A stretch of 64,000 nucleotides of DNA from Bacteroidota bacterium (GTDB lineage Bacteria; Bacteroidota; Bacteroidia; Bacteroidales; UBA4417): assembly GCA_013376995.1 (NCBI GenBank), contig JACAAZ010000005.1, positions 186,001-250,000 of the forward strand, written 5' to 3'. Each line of letters starts with the position of its first letter. Position 1 is the stretch's first letter. This document shows positions 52,481-61,665 of the stretch, one piece after another. The notes under the pieces were generated by a model. That model saw only the letters and a list, made by a program, of their open reading frames with translations. It did not search any database and was not told where the DNA came from. The position numbers and the translations under genes are program-made.

Positions 52481-54633
52481 TTTCCTCCGTTCAAATTCTT
52501 CTTCAATCCGTTTAGAATATCCTTATTAATCATGAACATATTCCATATCAATCCCGTTCGGTAGTTTTCGATCATAACAGCCATTGGTGCCTGGTTAAGC
52601 CCCATATAGATTTCTGAACACCAGTTATCTGTAAGGTTAAAAGCATCCCTGAACCCATATTCGCCCCATAAGAATTTGCCATAGGTGAAATAGAATGTTT
52701 TCAGTGCTTTCAGGGATTCTTCAGGAGTATAGGGATAGGAACTGATTGCTGCTGTTGGAGTAATCTTCCCGCAATCCCTGGCAGGTATTGGTTCATCAGC
52801 TGAATAATCATATGGGCCGTCACTGGCTGATAATCCCCATGAGTTCTCATTATAGCCCTTGAATTGTTTTGGATTCTTCAGGCAGTAGCAGTAATTGATC
52901 TTGGCGATTTTCTGGTTATTTGTGAAATAGTTTGTGTATTTATCAGTGATGGCATGCGGATCGTATCCCATATATGAGTAATGTGTAAAAAACAAAGGCC
53001 CGCCATTCGATACTCCTACATCAAGGGAGTAACCATAGTAAGTGTTACCATTGGTGTACATGGATCCGTCCGTAGTTCCACCCCAGGCTATACGGTATTT
53101 TTGGCCAACACTATCCTGGTTTGCCCATCCGCTGTAATACATGCCTGGAGGTATGGGGTGTGTAGGAGATGCAATACCCAGCAGGTAGGTAACCATGGTT
53201 TCATTCCAGCCTATCAGGTTATGGTTTATCACCCACCCTTGATCCGGTGACCAGTGCCAATAAAGAAATTTACTGTCCGGGTTTTGCCTGAACCAATCCC
53301 ATTCAACCTTCTCCCAGAGCCCTGTTATTTTTTTCCTGATAATCTGTTCCTTGGGTGTGATGCCTGAGAAATATTCCTTTGCGGCTAGCAGACCTTCCAT
53401 CAGGAAAGATGTTTCGACAAGATCGGCTCCATTATCCAGTGAACCGAAAAAAGGTTCCACTTTGGCATTTAGCCCGTTGATGAAATGAGGGTAAGCTCCA
53501 TGAAAAGTCTCAGCCTTCTCAAGAAAATTCAAAATCTTAACAAGGCGGGTTGCAGCTTCATCCCTGGAAACAAACTCCCGGTCAGCCCCAACAAGTAATG
53601 CCATGATACCAAAACCGGAGGCCCCGGTAGCAATCATGTTCTGCCGCCCCGGAATATCTTCCTTTGACAGCCCGCTTTTCGCTTCAGCACCTTCCCAATA
53701 ATACCGGAAGGAAGCTTCCTGCACCATGGTAAGCAATTCCTCGTCGCTCAAGGTATGGGTAGAAACAGAAACAGATGAGGAAAGCTTGGTTTCCTGATAT
53801 TTCATGTTCAGGAATGATATCTTATAATGATATTTTTTTCCGGTTTCACCTGTAAAGTCAGCATACCTGTTGATATATGGCTGTTGTATACCAACCGGAA
53901 TATAGTTCTTGCCGTTCTCCGACCTGTAGATCTTTACCATACGGACATTCCTGTCGGTAATTTTTTCCCATGCAATATCAACATGCATTGCATATCCCTT
54001 GGCCGACATTATCTCAGGAGATATTTCGGGCTCATTTGCAACATTGGAGGAGATAAATTCCATGTCATCCACGAAAAGAGTATGTTCTTTTCCGTCTGTT
54101 CCCTTATTTTGCGAAAAGACTATAGCTATGCAACTGCCAGGGGTTTTGTAATCTAAATCCTTTATGGTTCCCAGGGGGATAACAACTTGTTTCCATTCAT
54201 TAGGATCACCTGGCTGGAATTTAAGAATAGCAGTCAGGCTGCTATCCTTGCGCATTAGCTGAAGGGCAGGCAGTTCTTCAGATGGAGTAATGGCTGCTGG
54301 GCTCATTACCCAAAAAGAAAGGAAGGTTGTTTTCTTGAAATGATCAACACCCCGAAGGTCATGATGATAGATAACAGATTGCCATTTGCCCCCTGCTGAA
54401 TTGATATACTGCAATTCCAATGCATTGCCGGGAGTGTGGAATTGAGTTTCACTTACAGGCAACTTGTTGTTTTCGTTCTTAACAGAAGATCCTCCACTAC
54501 TACTGGTTCGACTGAAATAGAAATTGCCCTGCATTGGGCTATTGGTGAAGAAATTGTAGAAATATTCATACTCCTGCGCTTGTGAAATTAAAGTAAAGAA
54601 CAGGCAGTAAATTAATAATAGAAAAGTTTTCAT
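52477..54633 (-). CDS. GH144/glucoamylase-family protein with N-terminal CBM-like and Fn3 domains
   Basis: 718 residues from the ATG at 54633; an earlier ATG at 54663 would run into the preceding gene and lacks a good signal peptide, which follows the chosen start (ending LISQAQ). Residues about 30-195 form a beta-sandwich CBM-like domain (FLSFWVMSP, HTLFVDDMEFI). An Fn3 domain spans about 200-290. The catalytic glucoamylase-like (PF10091) domain covers about 295-715 with TFRYYWEGAEAKSGL-type opening, LDNGADLVETSFLM and GWNETMVTYLLG. The D-x3-D-xx-E pattern (as in GH144 endo-beta-1,2-glucanase) is intact. Second gene from last in the GH144 set, overlapping GH31. Confidence 0.88.
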   Translation of the reverse strand: MKTFLLLIYCLFFTLISQAQEYEYFYNFFTNSPMQGNFYFSRTSSSGGSSVKNENNKLPVSETQFHTPGNALELQYINSAGGKWQSVIYHHDLRGVDHFKKTTFLSFWVMSPAAITPSEELPALQLMRKDSSLTAILKFQPGDPNEWKQVVIPLGTIKDLDYKTPGSCIAIVFSQNKGTDGKEHTLFVDDMEFISSNVANEPEISPEIMSAKGYAMHVDIAWEKITDRNVRMVKIYRSENGKNYIPVGIQQPYINRYADFTGETGKKYHYKISFLNMKYQETKLSSSVSVSTHTLSDEELLTMVQEASFRYYWEGAEAKSGLSKEDIPGRQNMIATGASGFGIMALLVGADREFVSRDEAATRLVKILNFLEKAETFHGAYPHFINGLNAKVEPFFGSLDNGADLVETSFLMEGLLAAKEYFSGITPKEQIIRKKITGLWEKVEWDWFRQNPDSKFLYWHWSPDQGWVINHNLIGWNETMVTYLLGIASPTHPIPPGMYYSGWANQDSVGQKYRIAWGGTTDGSMYTNGNTYYGYSLDVGVSNGGPLFFTHYSYMGYDPHAITDKYTNYFTNNQKIAKINYCYCLKNPKQFKGYNENSWGLSASDGPYDYSADEPIPARDCGKITPTAAISSYPYTPEESLKALKTFYFTYGKFLWGEYGFRDAFNLTDNWCSEIYMGLNQAPMAVMIENYRTGLIWNMFMINKDILNGLKKNLNGGK

Positions 54634-54647
54634 AGCCTGAAGATTAA

Positions 54648-56075
54648 TTATTTCTTTAACCATGGACTTTCAAATCCAAGTTTCTTGAGACCATTCTGAA
54701 TATCCGGAATTTGCATAAATAAGTTCCACAGCAAGCCTGAGCGGTAATTCTCGATCATGACTACTATCGGCCCCTGGTCAATTGCCAGGTGGCTTTTAGC
54801 GTACCAATTATGGGATTCACTAAACCCATCGACAAAGCCATACTGGCTCCATATTTTACCTCCGAGGTCATAATAAAAGTGCCGGAGTGCTTGCATAGAA
54901 TATTCAGGTGTATAAGGAAAGGACGAAATAGCAGCTGTTGGTTGTATCACACCCATATCAACTTCGGGACAATGAGCAACATACCCTTTATAGCTGTCGC
55001 CTGCAGTCAATCCCCAGCAATTTTCGCCATAACCTTTATAATGTTTGGGGTTTTCAATACAGTAAGCCCTGTTAATAAGAGTATGGTTTCGAACCTGTTC
55101 CCAGTAATCAATACCAAGAGAATCTTTAAGCCCGCGTGGATCAATGCCCTGAAACGTGTATTGTTCGAAAAACAGTGGCCCGCCCTTATCATAGTTTCCG
55201 AGGGGAAGGATATATCCATAGTAGGATTTGCCATTTCTGAAACCACTGCTACCTGCCCATCCGCCTTCATAAACTGCCTTTGAAATTGAATGGTAAGGTG
55301 AAGATGCAGCCATTATATAGGTAATCAGGCATTCGTTCCAACCCCAGATCGGGAAATTCATATCGAATCCGTTATTGGGGCTCCAATGCCAGTAAAGTTT
55401 ATTCTCTCCTTTGGTGTGCCAATTCCAGTTAGCAACATTCCACATCTGGTCGATGCGCTTACGAAGGTACTTTTCAGCGGTATTATCAGCCTTGAAATAT
55501 TCCCGTGCACAGAGGAAACCCATCATGAGGTAGGATGTTTCAACCAGATCGGCCCCATCGTCCAGCCTGTCGAATTTGATGGTTTTCCCGGTATTCCCAT
55601 CCATAAAATGAGGGTAGATACCATGGAAACAGTCTGCATTAGCAAGGAAATCAGCGATTTTTATCAGGCGGGTAACAGCAGCATCCCGTTTTATCCATCC
55701 ACGGCTTACGGCAACAATCGTACTCATGATCCCAAAGCCGGTTCCGCCTATGGCACATGCATCCGGGCCAAATGGTGTTTTGCTCAGGTTAGGTTCATCC
55801 CAGGCTTCGTTGATATAGTCCCAATAATGTTCGGCAAGTACAGTGTTGCTTCGCTCTCTTGCAAGGCCACTCACAGGATGCGCATCATTCCAAAAGAAGC
55901 GGAATGTTTGACGTTGAATAACATCCAAAAGGGCAGAGTCACTTAATCCTTTAATAACACCAACTACCGGAATCTCTTTTCCATTTGAGGTAATAACAGC
56001 CTTAGAATGCTGAGCAACAAGTTGAACCCCACAAAGCAGAATCAATAATAGAATTGAATATTTCAGATTGTCCAT
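54648..56075 (-). CDS. GH144/glucoamylase-family protein, single domain
   Basis: 475 residues, signal peptide ending near residue 22 (QLVAQ). A single (alpha/alpha)6-type catalytic domain of the PF10091 glycoamylase family, to which GH144 endo-beta-1,2-glucanases belong. Key positions: TFRFFWNDAHPVSGLARERS at the start, GGTGFGIMS, the acidic cluster Asp172, Asp176, Glu179 in LDDGADLVETSY, and GWNECLITYIMA with a likely catalytic Glu. The spacing of the three acids matches the essential Asp-Asp-Glu I recall for the Chitinophaga pinensis GH144 enzyme. It lies between two paralogues with gaps of 14 and 24 bases. Confidence 0.88.
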   Translation of the reverse strand: MDNLKYSILLLILLCGVQLVAQHSKAVITSNGKEIPVVGVIKGLSDSALLDVIQRQTFRFFWNDAHPVSGLARERSNTVLAEHYWDYINEAWDEPNLSKTPFGPDACAIGGTGFGIMSTIVAVSRGWIKRDAAVTRLIKIADFLANADCFHGIYPHFMDGNTGKTIKFDRLDDGADLVETSYLMMGFLCAREYFKADNTAEKYLRKRIDQMWNVANWNWHTKGENKLYWHWSPNNGFDMNFPIWGWNECLITYIMAASSPYHSISKAVYEGGWAGSSGFRNGKSYYGYILPLGNYDKGGPLFFEQYTFQGIDPRGLKDSLGIDYWEQVRNHTLINRAYCIENPKHYKGYGENCWGLTAGDSYKGYVAHCPEVDMGVIQPTAAISSFPYTPEYSMQALRHFYYDLGGKIWSQYGFVDGFSESHNWYAKSHLAIDQGPIVVMIENYRSGLLWNLFMQIPDIQNGLKKLGFESPWLKK

Positions 56076-56099
56076 TCCAGCCAGGATTACTCGATCTAT

Positions 56100-57458
56100 T
56101 TAATTTATTATTGAAGGACTTTGAAATCCAAGCTTTTGCAATCCCTTTTGAATTTCAGGACATGACATAAATAACTTCCACAAAAGGCCGGATCTGTAGT
56201 TTTCAATCATTACAGCAGCCGGACCCTGGTCAATAGCCAGGTATTGTGTCGGATACCAATTATTCTGAATACTGAAAGCATCGTAAAAGCCGTAATTCCC
56301 CCAGATCTTACCTCTAAGAGTAGAATAGAAATACCTGATAGCCTCAAGTGAATATTCAGGGGTGTAAGGGATAGAAGAAATTGCAGCAGTTGGAGAAATA
56401 ACGCCAAGATCATTATCTTTTCCAGGTGCATGTGCTGCATAGCCATTTATAGAATAGCTGGCAGTCAAGCCCCAGCAATCCTTACTATAACCTTTGAATT
56501 TCTTAGGATTCTCTATGCACCACTGCCTGTTAATAAGTGTTTGGTTTTTGTTTTCATCCCAATAGTTTGCATAATTATCCTTCAGTCCCCTTGGATCAAG
56601 ACCCAGGTAGGAATAATGTGCCCAGAATAAAGGACCGCCATATTCTAATGCCCCATTATGTTTTAGGTGAAGTGTATAGCCATATTTACTGGTTAGCCCA
56701 TTTATTGCTCCGTTTCTTGCCCATCCATTATGATAAGCAGAAGGAGGAACTGCATGAGTAGGAGAGGAGGCACCAAGAATATAGAGGATCAGGCATTCAT
56801 TGTACCCTTCAACGGGGAAATTCATTTCCCAACCATAATCAGGTGACCAATGCCAGTATATAACATCCTTTCCCCTTGTAAACCAGTCATATTCAACTCC
56901 AGTCCAGAGTTTGTCAATTCGATTAGCCAGTTCCTGCTCCCTGCTGTCACCATTTATGAAGTATTGCCTTACTGTAAGTAAACCCTGTAATAAGTATGAG
57001 GTTTCAACCAGGTCGGCACCATTGTCTTTCGTGCCAAATGGCTTAACTTTTCCTGTTTCACCATCCAGCCAGTGTGGCCATGCTCCATGGAATCTGTCCG
57101 CTTTCTCAAGGAAGCTTACAATTTGTTCAAAACGAGTCAGGCCTTGTTCACGGCTAATATAATTTCGTTCTATTCCGGCAATGATAGCCATGAATCCAAA
57201 TCCTGAACCTCCTGTCGTAACTATGTGCTGATCATTTTCAGGATAAACTCCATCCATGTGTATCCTTTCACAAGCCATCCCGGAATTCGGTTCAGCTCCT
57301 TTCCAGAAATATTGAAAAGTTTGATACTCAACCAGGTTGAGCAAGGAGTCATCCGTTATTTTAACTGATGGCTGGTGATTACCTGCTGTCTGTGTCCTGG
57401 CAGAACAAGCTATTAATATAAGGAGAATCAATGTACTGAAGAAGGTCGTTTTTTTCAT
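56100..57458 (-). CDS. GH144/glucoamylase-family lipoprotein
   Basis: 452 residues. Unlike the preceding paralogue it has a lipobox (LIAC, Cys18) and is predicted to be a lipoprotein. The catalytic domain is the same glycoamylase type: YQTFQYFWKGAEPNSGMACERIH, TTGGSGFGFMA, KDNGADLVETSYLLQG with the conserved Asp, Asp and Glu, and GYNECLILYILG. A lipid anchor suggests it works at the outer membrane, upstream of the soluble copies. No extra domains. It starts 96 bases after the GH43 gene. Confidence 0.88.
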   Translation of the reverse strand: MKKTTFFSTLILLILIACSARTQTAGNHQPSVKITDDSLLNLVEYQTFQYFWKGAEPNSGMACERIHMDGVYPENDQHIVTTGGSGFGFMAIIAGIERNYISREQGLTRFEQIVSFLEKADRFHGAWPHWLDGETGKVKPFGTKDNGADLVETSYLLQGLLTVRQYFINGDSREQELANRIDKLWTGVEYDWFTRGKDVIYWHWSPDYGWEMNFPVEGYNECLILYILGASSPTHAVPPSAYHNGWARNGAINGLTSKYGYTLHLKHNGALEYGGPLFWAHYSYLGLDPRGLKDNYANYWDENKNQTLINRQWCIENPKKFKGYSKDCWGLTASYSINGYAAHAPGKDNDLGVISPTAAISSIPYTPEYSLEAIRYFYSTLRGKIWGNYGFYDAFSIQNNWYPTQYLAIDQGPAAVMIENYRSGLLWKLFMSCPEIQKGLQKLGFQSPSIIN

Positions 57459-57554
57459 CGCTTTGATTTTTATTTACAAGCTTTCCGCTATATATTATTT
57501 GCAATCTATAGGTTTTTGCTATGGCTCATGGCTGATCCATAGACGGTTAAAAAG

Positions 57555-59417
57555 TTAATCTACACGTATAGTTGGAATCCTTTCAGAGATACCGCGTTCA
57601 TTCAGGGCTTCAATACTGAAATAATAGGTTGTGCCAATATCCAACCCCCTGAAGTCGTACGATGTAGCTCCGTTTACAGTGATACAATTGTAAAGTTTAC
57701 CGGGTTCAACGCCGTAATAAATGTTGTATCCATACGAATTACCTGATGACTGCCAGCTGATAATGCAGTTTCGTGAATCATCCTTTTGTCTGTCAACTTT
57801 AAATCCTTCTACAATTGGCGGCGCGTTTCCTTCTCCAATTCCAAAAACACGAAATCCGCATATCGCAAAATACCCTGTAGCCATATGGACGTTTACTAAA
57901 CGGAGGAAACGGGTCTTGGTTGGTTTAGCTAATTCAATGTAGTCGTGTGGAGTGTTTTTATCATTGTAGCTCTTATCAACAAGAAGCTCCCAGTTTTTGC
58001 CATCAGATGATTGAAAGATTTTATACTGATGATAAAGGTCCATGGCAACACCATGTTGATTTGATTTATGATCTGCATAATTTACCTGGATAGCGTGTAC
58101 CTCTTTTATTCCGGCAAGGTCTACCTGAAGCCATTCACCAGGTTTGTCTGATGATGCACTCCACCATGTTGAAATATCTTCATCGAAAGCATTTTCTGGT
58201 TTATAGCTACTATCAATAGTTGATGCTGTAGCTTCCTTTTTGTAGGAAAGTAGCATCCAGCCTGTAAACCGGCCTTTTCTGTGATCGGAAACTGCAGAGG
58301 GCAACGTAGTAGGATAATCACCGAAGGAGGTATTGCAATACATTACGCCTTCAGGATCAAATCCTGAAGGATAAAGCCCGATCCTCCTTTCGAACTTGTA
58401 TTTAACTGAAAGCATACAAGTAGCTGTATGCCAGTAATTACCATATAGATCGCTGAATGTACCTCCATGCCCGGCTCCTTTTATAAATCCACCGGGTTTA
58501 TACGAAACCGGGTTGTGCTTCTGATAATGGAAAGGGCCCAATGGATGATCCGATACCCAGACCCCATCAGCATAAACTTTAAACTCGGTACCGGGAGCTC
58601 CGTATTGTAAGTAATATGTCCCGTTATGTTTGTTCATCCATGATCCTTCAATGAAGTTTCCCCATTTTGGATCCGGGTCATCGTTGTTCATCCCAAAACG
58701 TTCCCACCCGTGGATTTCGGGCTTCAATCCCACCAATTCCCTGATATTGCCTACTGCCTTTTGTTTTACCATGATGTCATTCGAATTGTACACTTCCTGG
58801 TATTGGCCCTGGTCTCCAATAGGCAGGAAGGTTTTTCTGTCCAATTCAACACCTCTGACAGGCAATGAACCTGAAGATCCATAATACAGGTATAAACGAT
58901 TGTCATCATCCAGAAATAAGCCTGGATCCCATGCAGGCAAGTGAGAGGCATCGACTAAATGCTTCCAGCGCCCGGATTTGGGATTGGTCGAAAACCAAAT
59001 GGGCAGGCTTTCATAAGTTGAGCCCATAAGGACCAGTGTGTCTCCCAGGACAACTGCTGCAGGAGCGCAGAGGTCATCCTGGTCAGGAAGGCGCTGAAAT
59101 GAAGAGTAAACATAATTCCATTGCCCCAGGTCTTTTGACCAATAGAAGCCCGATTGATTGGTGCAAAATAAGTAATACTCATTTTTGTATACTACAATCA
59201 ATGGATCTGCTGTCGAACGAAAAGGAGTCTCCTTCGAATTTCCATTGAAATATTCAAAGGCATAGTCAATGTTCAATGGATTGCAATATGTGTGAGCAGG
59301 ATATGAAGGGTCAAACCAAGGAGTACGAAAATTTTCAAGATTTTGAGCTGTCATGCTTTGAGCAGTAATCAAAATCACTGCAACTAAACTAAGTTTCGAT
59401 TTTTTTTGCACGCTCAT
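57555..59417 (-). CDS. GH43-like protein with F5/8-type and Fn3 domains
   Basis: Exported 620-residue protein, signal peptide ending at about residue 24 (SMTAQ). Residues about 25-360 form a five-bladed propeller of clan GH-F (GH43-like): the base Asp is in FRSTADPLIVVYK, the middle Asp in AWDPGLFLDDDNR, and the acid Glu in FIEGSWMNKHNGTYYLQY. Residues about 395-530 are an F5/8-type C (discoidin) domain with KPGEWLQVDLAG. Residues about 535-620 are Fn3. GH43 enzymes usually attack arabinan, xylan or galactan, so the role in a beta-glucan PUL is unclear. Its start overlaps the upstream glucoamylase-family gene by 4 bases. Confidence 0.88.
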   Translation of the reverse strand: MSVQKKSKLSLVAVILITAQSMTAQNLENFRTPWFDPSYPAHTYCNPLNIDYAFEYFNGNSKETPFRSTADPLIVVYKNEYYLFCTNQSGFYWSKDLGQWNYVYSSFQRLPDQDDLCAPAAVVLGDTLVLMGSTYESLPIWFSTNPKSGRWKHLVDASHLPAWDPGLFLDDDNRLYLYYGSSGSLPVRGVELDRKTFLPIGDQGQYQEVYNSNDIMVKQKAVGNIRELVGLKPEIHGWERFGMNNDDPDPKWGNFIEGSWMNKHNGTYYLQYGAPGTEFKVYADGVWVSDHPLGPFHYQKHNPVSYKPGGFIKGAGHGGTFSDLYGNYWHTATCMLSVKYKFERRIGLYPSGFDPEGVMYCNTSFGDYPTTLPSAVSDHRKGRFTGWMLLSYKKEATASTIDSSYKPENAFDEDISTWWSASSDKPGEWLQVDLAGIKEVHAIQVNYADHKSNQHGVAMDLYHQYKIFQSSDGKNWELLVDKSYNDKNTPHDYIELAKPTKTRFLRLVNVHMATGYFAICGFRVFGIGEGNAPPIVEGFKVDRQKDDSRNCIISWQSSGNSYGYNIYYGVEPGKLYNCITVNGATSYDFRGLDIGTTYYFSIEALNERGISERIPTIRVD

Positions 59418-61429
59418 TTCTTTTTTGAATAGGTGAAGCCTAATTTTGTCAATCCAGCCTGTACTTCAGGCGCTGACATAAACAAATTCCACAATAAGCC
59501 ACTCCGATAATTTTCTATCATGCAGATTTCCGGGCCCTGGTCAATAGCCAGGTACGAATCAGCCCACCAACCGGAATGAACGTCAAAAGCATCATAAAAT
59601 CCATAAGAGCCCCAAAGCTTATCACCAAGTATATAATAGAAGAAGCGAATCGCCTTCATGGATTGCTCCGAAGTATAGGGCAAAGAAGAGATTGCTGCTG
59701 TAGGGGTGATAACACCCAGGTCATTGGTGGGCTCAGATGCTGCATATCCGTTGGGTATATCGCTGGCAGTTAATCCCCAGCAATGTTCGCTGTAATCAGG
59801 CCATTTTTTTGGATTATCCTTGCAATAGGCCCAATTAATAAGAGAATGGTTTACATTCTGTGTCCAGTAATTCGCATATGCATCTGAAAGGTTCCTTGGG
59901 TCAAGCCCCAGGAAAGAATAATGAGCAAAGAATAGCGGGCCTCCATAATCGTAACCTACCGGTAACACATAATTATAGAAAGATTTTCCATTGATGATGC
60001 CTCCATTCCGGGCAAAACCAGTTTTATAGACAATTGCCGGGATGGTATGAGTTGTTGATGCCGCAGCCATGATATAAGTGATCAATGTCTCATTATATCC
60101 CTGTATCTTGAAATTCATAGCCCAGCCATAACTAGGGGACCAATGCCAATAGAGGACATTTTGAGATCCTTGCCTGTACCAATCCCATTCAATTCCATTA
60201 TATAATGCGTTAATACGATTAATAAGGTCATTTTCAACAGAACTTGAAGGATCAAGATATTGCCTCATGGTGATCAGTCCCTGCGCCATATAAGCTGTTT
60301 CGACAAGATCCCCTCCATTATCCTGATCCCCGAAAGGAACTACATGGCCATTACTGCCATTGATCCAATGTGACCAGGCGCCGTGAAATCGATCACAGGT
60401 TTCAAGAAAACCAATTATTTTGGCCAGGCGTGTAACACCTTCCGAACGCGTAATGAAACCTCTTTCCATGCCGACAATCAGTGCCATCACTCCAAATCCG
60501 GAACCTCCGGTTGTGACTATATCACCTGAAGTGTTCCTTTCGCGTGCCATTCCGCTGCCGGGATGGCCAAAATCATAAAAATACCTGAAAGTCTGCTGCT
60601 GAACGAGGGTTAGTAGTTCATCATCCGATATTTGCTGGAATTTTAAGGTTGAATCCAAAGCAGTTATGAAAGTATTGCTAAACCCTGCAAAGGAGTTTCC
60701 AAGGACAGATCTCAGGGCCGGAGATATTGAAAAAGTATAGTGTTTGTAACCTTCAAGTTCCGGTTTGCAAACCAGGTGCACTGATTTATTATTGTTGCTT
60801 AGTGTTACATCGAATACTGCATTGCTTGCCAGGGTGAATTTATTAGCAATTTTTGCTGTGTCCAGGGATTCCGAAAACTCCATTTCAAGGATAGCGCCCT
60901 GTCTTTTTACATTCCAGATTTTCGGGTTGGTACGAAAATCCTGCCCCTCAAGAATAATTGATTTAAGGGTGAAGACTCCGGAAGTTGTTACAAATTTGAA
61001 TTCTGTCCTTTTGAAGGATTGGTTAGAGTTTCCTTTGAATAAAGCTGTTATTTCAATAGAATAATGAGAAGATTTAGCGAGGTTTTGTGTGTGTTTGATC
61101 AGGATAGTTTTATAACTGTTGGTAAATGACATATGTGTGCCTGAAATGACGCTGCCATACTGGTCTTTCAGGTAAATGTACTTAACTGCAAGTGCAGTAT
61201 CAACGGCTGATGAAAATACAAGCCTGATGTCCTGGTTCAGGGGTACACCGGTAACCTCGGCAGCAAGCTGAAGCTGCACATTTCCAACCCAGCAGGAATC
61301 CAGATCAAATGCTGCAGCTGAACCGGAAGGGTCTTTTTTACATGAAGACAGGACTAATGCCAGCAGGAAGATTATACCTAGCGCATATTCTACCAATCTT
61401 TTGTTTATTTGATGGTAACTCAGGTTCAT
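59414..61429 (-). CDS. GH144/glucoamylase-family lipoprotein with N-terminal Ig-like domains
   Basis: 671 residues from the ATG at 61429; the upstream ATG at 61453 would precede the signal peptide by 8 residues. Lipobox LSSC (mature Cys followed by KKDPSG) indicates a lipoprotein. Two Ig-like domains (about 40-130 and 135-235: GVPLNQDIRLVFSSAVDTALAVK) precede the catalytic domain at about 240-670. Catalytic features: QTFRYFYDFGHPGSGMARERN, TTGGSGFGVMAL, DQDNGGDLVETAYMAQG (Ala replaced by Gly but Asp, Asp and Glu kept), and GYNETLITYIMA. It is the first enzyme gene of the PUL after the inverted-repeat element and overlaps the GH43 gene. Confidence 0.88.
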   Translation of the reverse strand: MNLSYHQINKRLVEYALGIIFLLALVLSSCKKDPSGSAAAFDLDSCWVGNVQLQLAAEVTGVPLNQDIRLVFSSAVDTALAVKYIYLKDQYGSVISGTHMSFTNSYKTILIKHTQNLAKSSHYSIEITALFKGNSNQSFKRTEFKFVTTSGVFTLKSIILEGQDFRTNPKIWNVKRQGAILEMEFSESLDTAKIANKFTLASNAVFDVTLSNNNKSVHLVCKPELEGYKHYTFSISPALRSVLGNSFAGFSNTFITALDSTLKFQQISDDELLTLVQQQTFRYFYDFGHPGSGMARERNTSGDIVTTGGSGFGVMALIVGMERGFITRSEGVTRLAKIIGFLETCDRFHGAWSHWINGSNGHVVPFGDQDNGGDLVETAYMAQGLITMRQYLDPSSSVENDLINRINALYNGIEWDWYRQGSQNVLYWHWSPSYGWAMNFKIQGYNETLITYIMAAASTTHTIPAIVYKTGFARNGGIINGKSFYNYVLPVGYDYGGPLFFAHYSFLGLDPRNLSDAYANYWTQNVNHSLINWAYCKDNPKKWPDYSEHCWGLTASDIPNGYAASEPTNDLGVITPTAAISSLPYTSEQSMKAIRFFYYILGDKLWGSYGFYDAFDVHSGWWADSYLAIDQGPEICMIENYRSGLLWNLFMSAPEVQAGLTKLGFTYSKKK

Positions 61430-61533
61430 GGTAGTAATAAGTAGGTAAATCAATGGTTAAAGAAGTTCAGCGAGGATGTGAATGAGACCGGAATGCGTTG
61501 GAATTCAAACCCTTAGCTAAATAGTAAAAAGAA

Positions 61534-61652
61534 GGCTGTCTCAAAAGTTTCCCTGCTTAAATGTTCTTTTGAATAGTTTTCTACGAATATTCTGTAATCC
61601 ATAGAAATTTCAACAGGTGAAGAAGCAAAAGGATTCAACCTTTGAGACAGCC
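61534..61652 (-). repeat. 119-bp element with 16-bp inverted ends between SusD/LamG and enzyme genes
   Basis: GGCTGTCTCAAAAGTT at 61534-61549 and the complement of 61637-61652 (GGCTGTCTCAAAGGTT) match at 15 of 16 positions. The ends resemble terminal repeats seen in Bacteroidota insertion sequences, but no transposase is inside, so a MITE-like element is possible. On the coding strand of the PUL the repeats would form a long-range hairpin followed by TTCTTTTTAC, so it may also act as a transcript attenuator. No target duplication is evident. Confidence 0.55.
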
Positions 61653-61665
61653 GCATCGGGTAAGC

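Noticed and set aside
61430-61533. tRNA-like T-loop pattern (ATTCAAACCC) near 61500
   Set aside because: No acceptor stem or anticodon arm can be built around it, and the GGTTC core is not matched.
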